DNA from: Bacteroidota bacterium
GTDB taxonomy: Bacteria > Bacteroidota > Bacteroidia > Chitinophagales > Saprospiraceae
Direction: 5' to 3'
Assembly (NCBI GenBank): GCA_018222965.1
Contig: JAAEZH010000051.1
Coordinates: 1-33,925 of the forward strand
DNA: 33,925 nt
Shown piece by piece: positions 6,311 to 15,538 of this stretch. The position numbers and the translations under genes are program-made. Under the pieces are notes generated by a model. That model saw only the letters and a program-made list of their open reading frames with translations, was not told where the DNA came from and ran no database searches. Position 1 is the stretch's first letter. Each line of letters starts with the position of its first letter.

Positions 6311-8635
6311 ATGAAATACACAATGACCCTTTTGCTGGCTGCCATTTCCTTTTTGGGCTACAGCCAAAACGCCGAAGTTTTCGGAGTAATCACAGATGCC
6401 GATACCGGTGAAGGACTGCTTACCGCAAGCGTTCGATCGGGTGCCACCGGCATTGTTGCAGACTTCGAAGGCAACTACTCCATAAAGCTGGCCCCGGGAA
6501 AGCACAGTATTTCCTTTTCCTATTTGGGATATAATACGGAAGTGCGTGCAGTAGAGCTTACCGCGGGTCAAAAACTTGAATTGAATATCAGTTTGTCGGA
6601 AACGGCAACCATGCTGAATACCGCCACCGTAACTTCCGGGAAATATGAAAAACCACTGAGTGAAGTAACGGTCTCTTTGGAAGTCATTCAACCCGACCTG
6701 CTTGAACGAAATAATAGTGTTTCGGTAGATAAGGTACTGGAAAAAGTGCCAGGCGTAAACATCATCGACGGACAGGCTAATATCCGGGGTGGTTCCGGTT
6801 TTTCTTATGGCGCAGGAAGTCGCGTTCTTCTGTTGATCGACGATATTCCAATTCTTCAGGCAGATGCCGGGTTCCCGCAATGGGATGATGTGCCCGTGGA
6901 AAGTATTGGCCAAATTGAGGTACTCAAGGGAGCTGCTTCGGCTTTGTATGGTTCTTCTGCCCTCAATGGTATTATTAATGTGCGCACCGCTTACGCGAAA
7001 TCGGAAAGAGAGGGGAAGGTCGCTATTTTTCATACCAATTACTTTTCTCCGGCTGATGCCGAAAAGAAATGGTGGAAGGAGCGTACGCCTTACGAAATGG
7101 GCTATTCTTTCTCCTACAAGGAAAAGATTAATAAGCTGGATTTGGTTGTTGGAACCTTTGGCATTAATCGCAGAAGCTTTAATCAGTCGGTAGGAGCAAG
7201 TTACAATCGATTGAACCTGCATACGCGATACCGGTTTACCGATCGACTTACAGCCGGAATCAACGGCAATGTGAATGTCGGTACATCTTCCAACTACTTT
7301 TATTGGAGAAATGCCAAGGAAGGGGCACACCAGGGCAATCCCACGAGCCAGTCTCAAAATCGAAGATTCAGATACAACCTTGATCCTTACCTAAATTATT
7401 ACGACCAGGCTGGCAACCGCCATAAAGTACTGGGCCGTTTTTACAGCGTGGACAATGAAAACAAAAGTGCGGAAGCGGATCAGTCTAATGAGTCTCAATA
7501 TTATTATGGAGAGTATCAGTTTCAGCGACCCATGGAATCCATCGGCCTTGTAGCTACTGCAGGTATTGTAGCTTCCGGCACCAGCGTGAATGCGCCGCTT
7601 TATGGCAGTGTTACCTTTGCTTCCCGAAATTATGCCGTTTATGCCCAGTTGGATCAGAAGGTGTTTGATCGCCTCAATCTTTCGGCCGGCTTCCGCTATG
7701 AGCAAAACCGCATCATCAATCCGGGGTATGCCATCTTGCGGGAAGTTTCTCCCTTCGACACCCTGGTTGCTGTTGTCCCTTCTGATGAGCAGGAGGCCAA
7801 GCCGGTGTTGCGATTTGGGGCCAATTTTCGAATTACGGATTTTACCTTCCTGCGTGCTTCCTGGGGACAGGGCTATCGGTACCCCACGGTGGCAGAACGA
7901 TACATCTACACTGATATCGGCGCGGTAAATATCATCCCAAATGAGACCTTGCAATCAGAGACAGGCTGGTCTACGGAGCTGGGCCTCAAACAGGGATTCA
8001 AGCTTGGCGGATTTAACGGATTTCTGGACATCGCCGGATTCTGGACCGAATACCAGAACATGATGGAGTTCAACTTCCTGGGGATTCAGGGCTTCCAATC
8101 TCAAAATGTGGGCAATACGGTAATCAAAGGAGGGGAAGTAACTATTGCCGGTCAGGGCGAACTATTTGGGTTGCCAACCAACATTTTGGGCGGCTATACC
8201 TACATCGATCCTCAGTTTAAAGAGTTTGACAACAATTTGCCTACCGGGGGAGCAGAACCCACCGAGGGCCAGCTCAATGCGGCTAATTCGTCGGAAGACT
8301 ATAATATTTTAAAGTATCGCCGGAAACACACTTACAAACTCGATGTGGAAACCCGTATCAACAAAGTATCTGTTGGGCTGGCCTGGATTGGCGGAAGCGA
8401 GATGGAAGCGATTGACCTGATTTTAGAGGGGGTAGTCGTTCCGGGCTTGAAGGAGTATCGGGATAATAATGAGCATGGCTACAATTTGATAAATGCAAGG
8501 GTCGCCTACAATTTTACGGCTAACCGCCGGCTATCCCTGTTGCTCAACAACCTGACAAATGAGGAGTATATGGTACGTCCCGGCTTGCTGGAGGCACCTC
8601 GCAATATGAGCATTCGCCTGGACTTCGGGTTTTAG
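6311..8635 (+). CDS. TonB-dependent outer-membrane receptor
   Basis: 774 residues from MKYTMTLLLAAISFLGYSQ, a signal peptide. Start codons at 6218 and 6302 are open but would put non-signal sequence in front. Mature residues about 20-105 form a carboxypeptidase-regulatory-like domain (VFGVITDADTGEGLLTASV ... ISFSYLGYNTEV). A plug domain follows (VDKVLEKVPGVNIIDGQANIRGGSGFSYG ... IEVLKGAASALYGSSALNGIINV), then a long barrel ending in the aromatic MSIRLDFGF. This architecture is that of Bacteroidota receptors for siderophores, cobalamin or other small ligands. No SusD partner is present, so a SusC role is unlikely and the ligand is unknown. It is followed by three small lipoprotein genes on the same strand. 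Confidence 0.93.
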   Translation: MKYTMTLLLAAISFLGYSQNAEVFGVITDADTGEGLLTASVRSGATGIVADFEGNYSIKLAPGKHSISFSYLGYNTEVRAVELTAGQKLELNISLSETATMLNTATVTSGKYEKPLSEVTVSLEVIQPDLLERNNSVSVDKVLEKVPGVNIIDGQANIRGGSGFSYGAGSRVLLLIDDIPILQADAGFPQWDDVPVESIGQIEVLKGAASALYGSSALNGIINVRTAYAKSEREGKVAIFHTNYFSPADAEKKWWKERTPYEMGYSFSYKEKINKLDLVVGTFGINRRSFNQSVGASYNRLNLHTRYRFTDRLTAGINGNVNVGTSSNYFYWRNAKEGAHQGNPTSQSQNRRFRYNLDPYLNYYDQAGNRHKVLGRFYSVDNENKSAEADQSNESQYYYGEYQFQRPMESIGLVATAGIVASGTSVNAPLYGSVTFASRNYAVYAQLDQKVFDRLNLSAGFRYEQNRIINPGYAILREVSPFDTLVAVVPSDEQEAKPVLRFGANFRITDFTFLRASWGQGYRYPTVAERYIYTDIGAVNIIPNETLQSETGWSTELGLKQGFKLGGFNGFLDIAGFWTEYQNMMEFNFLGIQGFQSQNVGNTVIKGGEVTIAGQGELFGLPTNILGGYTYIDPQFKEFDNNLPTGGAEPTEGQLNAANSSEDYNILKYRRKHTYKLDVETRINKVSVGLAWIGGSEMEAIDLILEGVVVPGLKEYRDNNEHGYNLINARVAYNFTANRRLSLLLNNLTNEEYMVRPGLLEAPRNMSIRLDFGF

Positions 8636-8706
8636 GGAAAGTACCGGGAAACAGGGATTCGCAAAAGGTCAAAAGTTTGTACCTTAGGGGCAAAACCGAA
8701 ATACTC

Positions 8707-9312
8707 ATGAATATACGTTTTACGCTCCCCCTTTTACTTGTTTCTTTTGGCCTGTTTTTTAGCTCCTGCCTGGGACCCGGAGACAGCCCTGAATTAGATC
8801 CAATCACCATTTCCGGAGTAGTTAATTGTTATACCGGAAGTCCGATGGAAGGCGTTACTATCCAAATCAGCAGTGATATGTCTGATGAAGTACAGATAGA
8901 AACAGATGCCAGTGGATTCTATTCTGTTTCCGATTTGCCTCCTCAGCTTGATTATGTGGTAAAAGTGTTTTACGAAGACAACACGGCACTGGATGATAAC
9001 GACAAGGAGATGCTGAAAGATTACATACAGGGTGGGGCAACCAATCTGGATGATTTTCAGATTCTGAGTGTGGATTTTAATGGCACGGGTGTAATAGGCT
9101 TTACTGCTTACTCTACTTTGGAGAGCCTGGTAGACGACTATGTGCTTACCGAATGGCGTTTCGCAACCGCTGATTTTGAGTTGCCGTCACCCGATAATCC
9201 CGCTGGAACTGGTCAGGTTGATGAATTCTATGTTGCAGCCGGCGATGATGATGTCGTATTCGATCTTGTTGGAGTTAAAATCGGCGATTTGGACGGAAGT
9301 TCCTGCGACTAA
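8707..9312 (+). CDS. Lipoprotein with carboxypeptidase-regulatory-like domain
   Basis: 201 residues from MNIRFTLPLLLVSFGLFFSSC. The FFSSC lipobox gives a lipid-modified Cys at 21. The frame is open to an ATG at 8677, but the signal peptide sets the start at 8707. Residues about 32-100 are a beta-sandwich repeat (ISGVVNCYTGSPMEGVTIQI ... ASGFYSVSDLPPQLDYVVKV) like the CarboxypepD_reg domains at the N-termini of TonB receptors. The rest is acidic and ends CD. It lies 71 nt after the receptor gene, with a TACCTTAG sequence at 8680 that could be a weak promoter, so co-expression with the receptor is plausible. Molecular role unknown. Confidence 0.75.
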   Translation: MNIRFTLPLLLVSFGLFFSSCLGPGDSPELDPITISGVVNCYTGSPMEGVTIQISSDMSDEVQIETDASGFYSVSDLPPQLDYVVKVFYEDNTALDDNDKEMLKDYIQGGATNLDDFQILSVDFNGTGVIGFTAYSTLESLVDDYVLTEWRFATADFELPSPDNPAGTGQVDEFYVAAGDDDVVFDLVGVKIGDLDGSSCD

Positions 9313-9358
9313 ATCAAAACATCCATACCACCAAAAAACTCAACCATTTCCTAAATGG

Positions 9359-9390
9359 ATGTACCCGTCTTTTGAAATTTTCGGGTACAT
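9359..9390. repeat. Inverted repeat ATGTACCCG/CGGGTACAT
   Basis: Perfect 9-bp arms at 9359-9367 and 9382-9390 around a 14-nt AT-rich loop, between two lipoprotein genes. A second, shorter hairpin, GGAATG/CATTCC, lies at 9440-9457. No T-run follows either, so they could be weak terminators, mRNA stabilisers or protein sites. Confidence 0.5.
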
Positions 9391-9485
9391 GGGCAATATT
9401 TGGCGCCTGAGATACCGTTAATATGCGGTCTTAGGAATGGGAATGTTATGGCATTCCAAAAACCAATTTTGCAAAAAGATCCATT

Positions 9486-9971
9486 ATGAAATCATTCGAA
9501 TTGAAATCCGCGAAAACAATGTTTATGGCGCTGGCCCTGATTCTTTCAGTGGGCCTCTTTAGCAGCTGTAAAACGGAAGGCTGTACAGATCCGATGTCAG
9601 ACAATTATGACCCGGAAGCCCAAAAAGACGATGGCAGCTGTATTCCATGGTCAGACAAATTTATTGGAACGTACGCTGCCGAACGCAGTTGTACCGGCGA
9701 AGTCCCACAAAACGGAAACCTGGTTGTAACACGCTCCTCCACGGGTGAACAGGTACTGCTCTTTACCTTTGACGACCTCAACTTTACCGGAGAAGTAGTA
9801 ACTACAAGTTCTGTGATTATCAACAATCAAACGATCAATTACCAGGGACAGGAAGTAAATGTCTCCGGTACTGGTTCGCTGGATGATGATAAAGGCGAAA
9901 TTACGCTTGACTTTACCGTTTCAGCAGGAGTCATTAACTCTGTATGCGATATTACGGGAACCAGGTTGTAA
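9486..9971 (+). CDS. Small lipoprotein with CTDP...DDGSC motif
   Basis: 161 residues. A long signal peptide ends LFSSC (lipobox, Cys about 27). Directly after it comes GCTDPMSDNYDPEAQKDDGSC, the short disulphide-bonded acidic motif that is common in Bacteroidota surface proteins and probably binds calcium. The remaining 110 residues are Thr/Ser/Val-rich beta structure (LLFTFDDLNFTGEVVTTSSV) with two further cysteines. Such proteins usually sit on the cell surface; no enzyme motif is seen. A strong terminator follows 22 nt after the stop. Confidence 0.75.
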   Translation: MKSFELKSAKTMFMALALILSVGLFSSCKTEGCTDPMSDNYDPEAQKDDGSCIPWSDKFIGTYAAERSCTGEVPQNGNLVVTRSSTGEQVLLFTFDDLNFTGEVVTTSSVIINNQTINYQGQEVNVSGTGSLDDDKGEITLDFTVSAGVINSVCDITGTRL

Positions 9972-9993
9972 AATTAAATACGCATTTCAACTG

Positions 9994-10032
9994 AAAAGGA
10001 GCGAGTCGGGATTTCGGCTCGCTCCTTTTTTT
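9994..10032 (+). terminator. Rho-independent terminator
   Basis: Perfect 12-bp arms AAAAGGAGCGAG (9994-10005) and CTCGCTCCTTTT (10018-10029) followed by more T. It ends the CTDP lipoprotein message just before the promoter of the next gene. Confidence 0.92.
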
Positions 10033-10033
10033 C

Positions 10034-10041
10034 TACCTTTG
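10034..10041 (+). promoter_or_regulatory. Promoter -7 element TACCTTTG
   Basis: Perfect TAnnTTTG 18 nt before the ATG at 10060, directly after the terminator. The -33 position holds TTTC (10012-10015, 18-nt spacer) inside the terminator loop, so terminator and promoter overlap. Confidence 0.6.
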
Positions 10042-10059
10042 CCCAAATTTTACCTCTAT

Positions 10060-10698
10060 ATGAAATTGAATATCACAACCCTCTTTGGTCTGATTCTCCT
10101 GACAGGCATGATTGCTTGCGGACAGGCTGAAAACGCTGCCTCCGAGGATGGAGGTAGCTCTATTGCAGCTCCGGCTTCCGATGATGTAAAAAGCAACATC
10201 GAACAACGGCTGGAAGATTACCTGGCAAAAACCAATGAAAAGGATTGGAATGCTTCTTTCGATTACCTCTACCCGGTAATCTTTGACATTGCACCCCGGG
10301 AAGAAATGATCGCTGCTTTTGAGCAGATGGAAGAAAACGGCTTTAACGTCATGGTCGAAGATGCAGAAATTACAGATTGGGAACAGCTGGTATCCTGGAA
10401 AGGAACCGATTATACCCAGTTTACGTATAACTGTGCCATGCAGATCATGTTGGCCGGAGAGCAATTCTCTGATCCTATGATGATGGATATGATGACTACG
10501 CAAATGCAATCGCAGTATGGAGAAGACAACGTAAAGTTTGATTCTACTTCTAATACCTACGATATAGATGCAACGCGTTCTGCCTGGGCTATTACCGGAC
10601 AAGATGGTAACTGGTATTTTGTAGAAGAAACGCCACAGCTTGATATGGTACTGGACCAGATCGTTCCGGATACTGTTCAGACCCTGCTGGGTATGTAA
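10060..10698 (+). CDS. Lipoprotein of unknown function
   Basis: 212 residues from MKLNITTLFGLILLTGMIAC, a signal peptide with a probable lipobox (MIAC, Cys 20). The frame is open much further upstream, but the terminator and promoter between 9994 and 10041 place the start at 10060. A short Ser/Ala linker is followed by an acidic alpha/beta domain (IEQRLEDYLAKTNEKDWNASFDYLYPVIFDIAPREEMIAAFEQM). It ends with a WAITGQDGNWYFVEE segment, resembling the NTF2-like or DUF-type lipoproteins that bind small ligands. I do not assign a family. It has its own promoter and a terminator. Confidence 0.75.
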   Translation: MKLNITTLFGLILLTGMIACGQAENAASEDGGSSIAAPASDDVKSNIEQRLEDYLAKTNEKDWNASFDYLYPVIFDIAPREEMIAAFEQMEENGFNVMVEDAEITDWEQLVSWKGTDYTQFTYNCAMQIMLAGEQFSDPMMMDMMTTQMQSQYGEDNVKFDSTSNTYDIDATRSAWAITGQDGNWYFVEETPQLDMVLDQIVPDTVQTLLGM

Positions 10699-10720
10699 AT
10701 TCAGAATAAACAGGTTTATT

Positions 10721-10765
10721 AGCGGAGATGTGTCTGCCATTTTGGCACATCTCCGCTTCATTTTA
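10721..10765 (+). terminator. Terminator after the 10060 lipoprotein
   Basis: Perfect 12-bp arms AGCGGAGATGTG (10721-10732) and CACATCTCCGCT (10746-10757), with a nested TGCCA/TGGCA inside the loop. The tail TCATTTTAC is only moderately T-rich. Confidence 0.8.
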
Positions 10766-10775
10766 CTTACCTTTG
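10741..10775 (+). promoter_or_regulatory. Promoter of the miaB operon
   Basis: TTTG (10741-10744), a 23-nt spacer and TACCTTTG (10768-10775) fit the Bacteroidota consensus, although the spacer is long. The leader before the miaB ATG would be about 95 nt. The -33 lies in the loop of the preceding terminator. Confidence 0.55.
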
Positions 10776-10876
10776 TAGGCCGAAATCTGAAAGCCTTTCA
10801 AACAGGCCTTTGAAAAGATTCGCGGAAGCGGAATAAAGACCGTTTCCCATTTTTGAATAGAAGTGCGATAAGAATC

Positions 10877-12307
10877 ATGTATAACGACAATCCGACACTG
10901 GAAGGACTTAATAAGAGGATCGATGAAGAAAAGCAGGGCGAAGTTTTCTTTAAGGAAAGCGCTGCTGAAGGAGAGAAGTTTTTCTACATCGAAAGTTATG
11001 GTTGCCAGATGAATTTTAGCGACAGCGAAATTGTCGCCTCCATTCTGGCTGAAGCCGGATTTCAGGCAACCCGTAATATGGAAATTGCCGACCTGATCCT
11101 CATCAATACCTGCTCCATCCGCGAAAAAGCAGAAGAAACGGTGCGCAAACGCCTCCGGATTTTTGATAAAATGAAGGAGAACCGTCCGGGTACACTGGTT
11201 GGTGTTTTGGGCTGTATGGCGGAGCGTCTTAAGACAAAATTCCTCGATGAGGAAAAGCTGGTCGATATGGTTGTCGGACCGGATGCTTACCGCGATCTTC
11301 CCAAACTTGTTTCAACAGCAGAAGACGGAGATAAGGGAATCAATGTATTCCTGAGTCGTGAAGAAACATATGCCGATATCGCACCCATGCGACTCGATAG
11401 CAATGGTGTTTCTGCGTTCATTTCCATCATGCGGGGCTGCGACAATATGTGCTCTTTTTGTGTGGTTCCTTTTACCCGGGGACGCGAGCGCAGCAGAGAT
11501 GCATTCAGTGTGGTGGCAGAAGCAAATGATTTGTACAGCAAAGGCTATCGCGAAGTAACCTTGTTGGGACAAAACGTGGATTCCTACAAATGGGAAAATC
11601 CCGAGTCCAAAGAAGTGGTCAATTTTGCCAATTTGTTGGAGATGGTTGCGAAGGTACATCCCGATTTGCGGGTGCGCTTTTCGACTTCACACCCGAAGGA
11701 TATTACAGACGAGGTGCTCCATACCATGGCCGCCTATGAAAATATCTGCAAATACATCCACCTGCCGGTACAATCCGGAAACAGCCGGGTACTGGACCTG
11801 ATGAACCGCACCTACGACCGGGAATGGTATACAGAACGGGTAGAAGCGATTTACCGCATAATTCCCGATTGTGCCATTTCTTCTGATATTATTGCCGGTT
11901 TCTGTACGGAAACGGAAGAAGAACATCAGGAAACCCTCTCGATGATCGAGTTGGCAGATTACAGCATGTCTTACATGTTTTATTATTCTGAGAGACCAGG
12001 AACCCTGGCTGCCCGTAAGTTTGAAGATGATATTCCGTTGGAGGTGAAAAAACGCCGGTTGCAGGAGATCATCCGCCTGCAAAATCAGGTTTCATTCCGC
12101 CATAACAAACGGGATATTGGCAAAACGTTTAAGGTGCTGATTGAAGGCGATTCCAAGCGTTCAGATCAGGACTTTAAAGGAAGAAACACCCAGAATAAAA
12201 TGATCGTTTTCCCGAAAAAAGACGGCCTAAAGCCCGGCGACTACACCTGGGTGAAAGTACAGGATGCGACCAGCGCCACCTTGATGGGAGAGATTGTAGA
12301 GAAATAA
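10877..12307 (+). CDS. miaB: tRNA-2-methylthio-N6-dimethylallyladenosine synthase
   Basis: 476 residues of the radical-SAM methylthiotransferase family. The enzyme adds the methylthio group to i6A37 of tRNAs reading UNN codons. The N-terminal UPF0004 domain holds the auxiliary iron-sulphur cysteines C43 ([13 protein letters not shown]), C79 ([11 protein letters not shown]) and C113 (GCMAER). The radical-SAM motif is C188-x3-C192-x2-C195 ([10 protein letters not shown]). A TRAM domain ends the protein from about 405 ([10 protein letters not shown] ... TLMGEIVE). QMNFSDSE and INTCSIRE are MiaB-type rather than MtaB or RimO. A TTG at 10853 is also in frame, but the ATG at 10877 fits the family. 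It leads an operon with the sigma-54 activator 13 nt downstream. Confidence 0.95.
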   Translation: MYNDNPTLEGLNKRIDEEKQGEVFFKESAAEGEKFFYIESYGCQMNFSDSEIVASILAEAGFQATRNMEIADLILINTCSIREKAEETVRKRLRIFDKMKENRPGTLVGVLGCMAERLKTKFLDEEKLVDMVVGPDAYRDLPKLVSTAEDGDKGINVFLSREETYADIAPMRLDSNGVSAFISIMRGCDNMCSFCVVPFTRGRERSRDAFSVVAEANDLYSKGYREVTLLGQNVDSYKWENPESKEVVNFANLLEMVAKVHPDLRVRFSTSHPKDITDEVLHTMAAYENICKYIHLPVQSGNSRVLDLMNRTYDREWYTERVEAIYRIIPDCAISSDIIAGFCTETEEEHQETLSMIELADYSMSYMFYYSERPGTLAARKFEDDIPLEVKKRRLQEIIRLQNQVSFRHNKRDIGKTFKVLIEGDSKRSDQDFKGRNTQNKMIVFPKKDGLKPGDYTWVKVQDATSATLMGEIVEK

Positions 12308-12320
12308 AAAACAAACCATT

Positions 12321-13604
12321 TTGCCCAATCTGCTCGCAGTAAAACAACGATTTGGAATTATTGGCAATTCGCCCTTGCTCGACCGGGCCCTAAGTACGGC
12401 CGTGCGGGTGGCTAATACCGATCTGACTGTGCTTATCAGTGGAGAAAGCGGTGTGGGTAAAGAGGTGTTTTCCAAAATCATTCACCAGCTTAGTCCGAGG
12501 AAACACAACAACTTTATCGCGGTCAACTGTGGAGCTATTCCAGCCGGCACGATCAATTCCGAGCTTTTCGGCCATGAAAAAGGAGCTTTTACCGGCGCCA
12601 CCGCCGACCGCAAAGGCTACTTTGAAACCGTAGATGGCGGTACGATTTTCCTTGATGAGATTGGTGAAATGCCACATGATACGCAGGCATATCTCCTGCG
12701 GGTACTGGAATCGGGCGAATTTCTGCGCGTGGGTTCCTCCTCGGTGCATCGCTCCGATGTACGCGTAATTGCTGCCACCAATGTCGATTTGTTGGAAAAG
12801 GTGCGCAACGGCAAATTTCGAGACGATCTGTATTACCGGCTCAATACCGTTCCCATTGATGTGCCGGCACTGAAGAACAGGCGAGAGGATATTCCGGTGC
12901 TCTTCCGGAAATTTACCGTCGACTTTGGAGAAAAATATCGCACCGATCCCATCCGATTGTCGGATGAAGCGTTGCAATTGCTGGTGAATTACCGTTGGCC
13001 GGGAAATATCCGGGAACTGAAAAATGTGGCGGAGCAACTCTCCGTCCTTGCCGAAGATCGCAACATTGGTGCAGATGAACTGCTTGACTTTATGCCAAGC
13101 CTGGTGCATCGAAATCTTCCCAGTATCCACGGTTCGTCCTCTACGGATGCAGGCAATTTCCAGGAGCGCGAAATTCTGTACAAGCTGCTCTTTGAGATGA
13201 AAAAAGACCTGAACGACCTGAAAGGACTGGTGTTTGATCTGATCAGACGCAATGATCTGGCTGTGCCGGATATGAGTTCTTTGAAGGAGTGGAACGAGCG
13301 GCCCAATCTGCCGGTTGTTTCATCGGGCGATGATTACCACCGGGCTATCGAAGAAGTGGAAGACCGATTTCCCGATCATGAAACGGATCGCCATTCGGGG
13401 AAACCCATCATACTCGACCGCTCGCAACACGATGCTTACGACCGGGCAGAAGTTGTGGAGGAAAACTTGTCGATCGAAGACATGGAAAAAGATTTGATCC
13501 AAAAAGCCCTGCGTAAACACAATGGCCGCCGAAAAGACGCCGCTTCCGATCTGGGTATTTCAGAACGCACGCTTTATCGCAAGATTAAGCAATACGAATT
13601 ATAA
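12321..13604 (+). CDS. Sigma-54-dependent transcriptional activator without receiver domain
   Basis: 427 residues. The sequence begins directly with the AAA+ domain: IIGNSPLLDRAL, Walker A GESGVGKE (about 41-48), the sigma-54 contact loop GAFTGA (about 90), Walker B GGTIFLDEIGEMP (about 107) and the arginine-finger region FRDDLYYRLN. The C-terminus DLIQKALRKHNGRRKDAASDLGISERTLYRKIKQYEL is a Fis-type DNA-binding helix-turn-helix. No receiver, GAF or PAS domain precedes it, so the control input must be different, perhaps the 150-residue linker between the AAA+ and DNA-binding parts. The start is the TTG at 12321, because no ATG or GTG occurs early in the frame. It is cotranscribed with miaB (13-nt gap) and the next gene (3-nt gap). 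Confidence 0.92.
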   Translation: MPNLLAVKQRFGIIGNSPLLDRALSTAVRVANTDLTVLISGESGVGKEVFSKIIHQLSPRKHNNFIAVNCGAIPAGTINSELFGHEKGAFTGATADRKGYFETVDGGTIFLDEIGEMPHDTQAYLLRVLESGEFLRVGSSSVHRSDVRVIAATNVDLLEKVRNGKFRDDLYYRLNTVPIDVPALKNRREDIPVLFRKFTVDFGEKYRTDPIRLSDEALQLLVNYRWPGNIRELKNVAEQLSVLAEDRNIGADELLDFMPSLVHRNLPSIHGSSSTDAGNFQEREILYKLLFEMKKDLNDLKGLVFDLIRRNDLAVPDMSSLKEWNERPNLPVVSSGDDYHRAIEEVEDRFPDHETDRHSGKPIILDRSQHDAYDRAEVVEENLSIEDMEKDLIQKALRKHNGRRKDAASDLGISERTLYRKIKQYEL

Positions 13605-13607
13605 GTC

Positions 13608-15023
13608 GTGGGCCGATATCTTTACAGCCCCATCCTGTTTATCCTCTTTTTTCTGGGACTAACCATCTGGTGCCAGTCCAATCCGTTTTTTTGGGATACC
13701 ATCCAACTTTCCTCCAAACACGCACACTGGTATTTTGAGCAAAACTTCAGTCAGCTCTTGTTGCCCGAAAACATGGACAGCGGCCATCCGCCTCTTTGGG
13801 GTATGTACCTCGCTGCCTGCTGGAAAGTGTTTGGCCAGAGCCTGGAAGTGAGCCACTGGGCCGTTTTTCCCTTTTTGCTGGGTATTGCCTGGTTTGGCTT
13901 CAAACTGGGAGAAGTACTGATTAGTCGACTACACGCTTTTTTACTTTTGGTATTGATTTGTCTGGATCCCGTTTTGCTCGGACAGGCATCACTGGTCAGT
14001 CCGGATCTCGCACTGCTTTGTTTTTTTCTGATGGCTTTGAATGGATTTTTCCGAAAAAATCGCTGGCTCTTGGTGCTGGGGATTGTGGGGCTTTGTCTGA
14101 TTTCCATGCGGGGCATGATGACCGCTTTTGGGCTGTTTCTGTTTGCCATAGCCGACTACTTTTTTATCGATCAGAAACGCAGCTTCCCGAAACTAATCAA
14201 AATACTCTTGCCCTATGCACCCGGCGGATTGCTTGCATTGGGCTTCCTGATTTGGCACCATCAGGCTAGCGGTTGGATCGGTTATCACGAGGATTCTCCC
14301 TGGGCAGAAAGCTTTTCCGGAGTAGATTTAAAGGGCTTTTTCAAAAACGTGGCTGTAATCGGCTGGCGCTTTCTGGATTTTGGCCGTGTCGTATTGATCG
14401 GAGTGGCCTTTTGGCTGATCCGGTACTGGTGGAAACGCGGGAAAATTCCCGGGAAGGACCTGGCCCGATTAGCCGGATTGTTTATCATGCTGCTGGTTGT
14501 TTCCCTTCCGGGAATGTTGTTGCATGTCGGGCTTAGCGGACATCGATATTTGTTGCCGGTCTTTCTGGTGCTCACCATCCTGGTCTGGTATGCTTTCTGC
14601 TATTGGACCGATGGATATCTGCAAAGGCGGGCCACCATTTTAATAGCATTGGCCTTTCTCAGCGCCCATTTTTGGGTGTATCCGCGGCATATCTCTCAAC
14701 AGTGGGATGCTTCTCTTGGTTATTTGCCTTATTTAGAGCATCGGGCGAAGATCATTAGTTACCTGGATGAAACAAATATACCTTATGAATCTGTTGGTAC
14801 GGTTTTTCCCAATGTAGGTCCGATGAAATACCGCGATCTAAACGAGGAAGAGCGTGGCTTTGAACAAGCGGATCTGGATAAACACGAATTTATTTTCTAC
14901 TCCAATATAATGAACGACTTCTCCGACGAAGAACTGGAGACACTATTTGATGATTGGGATTTGGCTTACCGCCTGGGCAACTGGCCGGTGGAAACGATGC
15001 TGTTTAAAAGACGCGAAGAATGA
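13608..15023 (+). CDS. Membrane glycosyltransferase, GT39/ArnT-like
   Basis: 471 residues with about ten to eleven hydrophobic helices, starting with a GTG at 13608, three bases after the sigma-54 gene. After the first helix the periplasmic loop carries FFWDTIQLSSKHAHWYFEQNF and ENMDSGHPPLWGMYLAACW, with the acidic residue and the GHPP motif of GT39-type lipid-linked sugar transferases. The helices run from about 95 to 355. The final 110 residues are a soluble, mostly acidic domain. The expected activity is transfer of a sugar from a polyprenyl phosphate donor outside the cytoplasmic membrane. Acceptor unknown. It overlaps the methyltransferase gene by four bases. Confidence 0.8.
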   Translation: MGRYLYSPILFILFFLGLTIWCQSNPFFWDTIQLSSKHAHWYFEQNFSQLLLPENMDSGHPPLWGMYLAACWKVFGQSLEVSHWAVFPFLLGIAWFGFKLGEVLISRLHAFLLLVLICLDPVLLGQASLVSPDLALLCFFLMALNGFFRKNRWLLVLGIVGLCLISMRGMMTAFGLFLFAIADYFFIDQKRSFPKLIKILLPYAPGGLLALGFLIWHHQASGWIGYHEDSPWAESFSGVDLKGFFKNVAVIGWRFLDFGRVVLIGVAFWLIRYWWKRGKIPGKDLARLAGLFIMLLVVSLPGMLLHVGLSGHRYLLPVFLVLTILVWYAFCYWTDGYLQRRATILIALAFLSAHFWVYPRHISQQWDASLGYLPYLEHRAKIISYLDETNIPYESVGTVFPNVGPMKYRDLNEEERGFEQADLDKHEFIFYSNIMNDFSDEELETLFDDWDLAYRLGNWPVETMLFKRREE

Positions 15024-15538
15024 AGAAACTGACTTTGGATGAATTGGGGCGCAAGGATGTAGATGCCTTTCGGCGAATGTACAAATTGCCTGTACGACTG
15101 GTTCTAGACAATATACGATCAGCCTTGAATGTGGGGTCTGCTTTCCGTACAGCCGATGCTTTCGGATTGGATGGCATCACCCTTTGTGGTGTGTGTGCCC
15201 AACCGCCCCATCGCGAGATCCTGAAAACAGCTATCGGAGCCACCGAATCAGTAGAGTGGACTTATGAGGAAGAAGTGTTGGATGCTGTCAAAAAACTAAA
15301 AGCCGAAGGCTGGACGATTGGACTCATTGAGCAAACCGATCAAAGTATTTCCCTCGAAAAATTCAAGATAGATAATGGGGCCAAATATGCCCTCGTCTTC
15401 GGCAATGAGGTAAAGGGAATCTCCGAAGAAATCCTCTCAGAAGCCCATTTTGCAATCGAAGTTCCCCAGGTAGGCACCAAACATTCGTTGAATGTCTCGG
15501 TATGTATAGGGGTTGTAACCTGGGAGTTCTTTCGTTAA
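15020..15538 (+). CDS. TrmH/SpoU-family RNA 2'-O-methyltransferase
   Basis: 172 residues, a compact SPOUT enzyme. NIRSALNVGSAFRTADAFGLDGI (about 30-52) is SpoU motif 1. LVFGNEVKGISEEILSEAHFAIEVPQVGTKHSLNVSVCIGVVTWEFF (about 125-171) contains motifs 2 and 3, which form the knot and bind S-adenosylmethionine. There is no extra N-terminal substrate-binding domain, as in the minimal TrmL-like or YjfH-like members, so tRNA or rRNA could be the target. Its start overlaps the glycosyltransferase stop in an ATGA arrangement, making it the last gene of the miaB operon, which would thus hold two RNA modification enzymes. Confidence 0.9.
   Translation: MKKLTLDELGRKDVDAFRRMYKLPVRLVLDNIRSALNVGSAFRTADAFGLDGITLCGVCAQPPHREILKTAIGATESVEWTYEEEVLDAVKKLKAEGWTIGLIEQTDQSISLEKFKIDNGAKYALVFGNEVKGISEEILSEAHFAIEVPQVGTKHSLNVSVCIGVVTWEFFR

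Noticed and set aside
6269-7357. 362-residue open frame antisense to the TonB receptor
   Set aside because: Shadow of a clearly coding strand; composition is not protein-like and no family is recognised.
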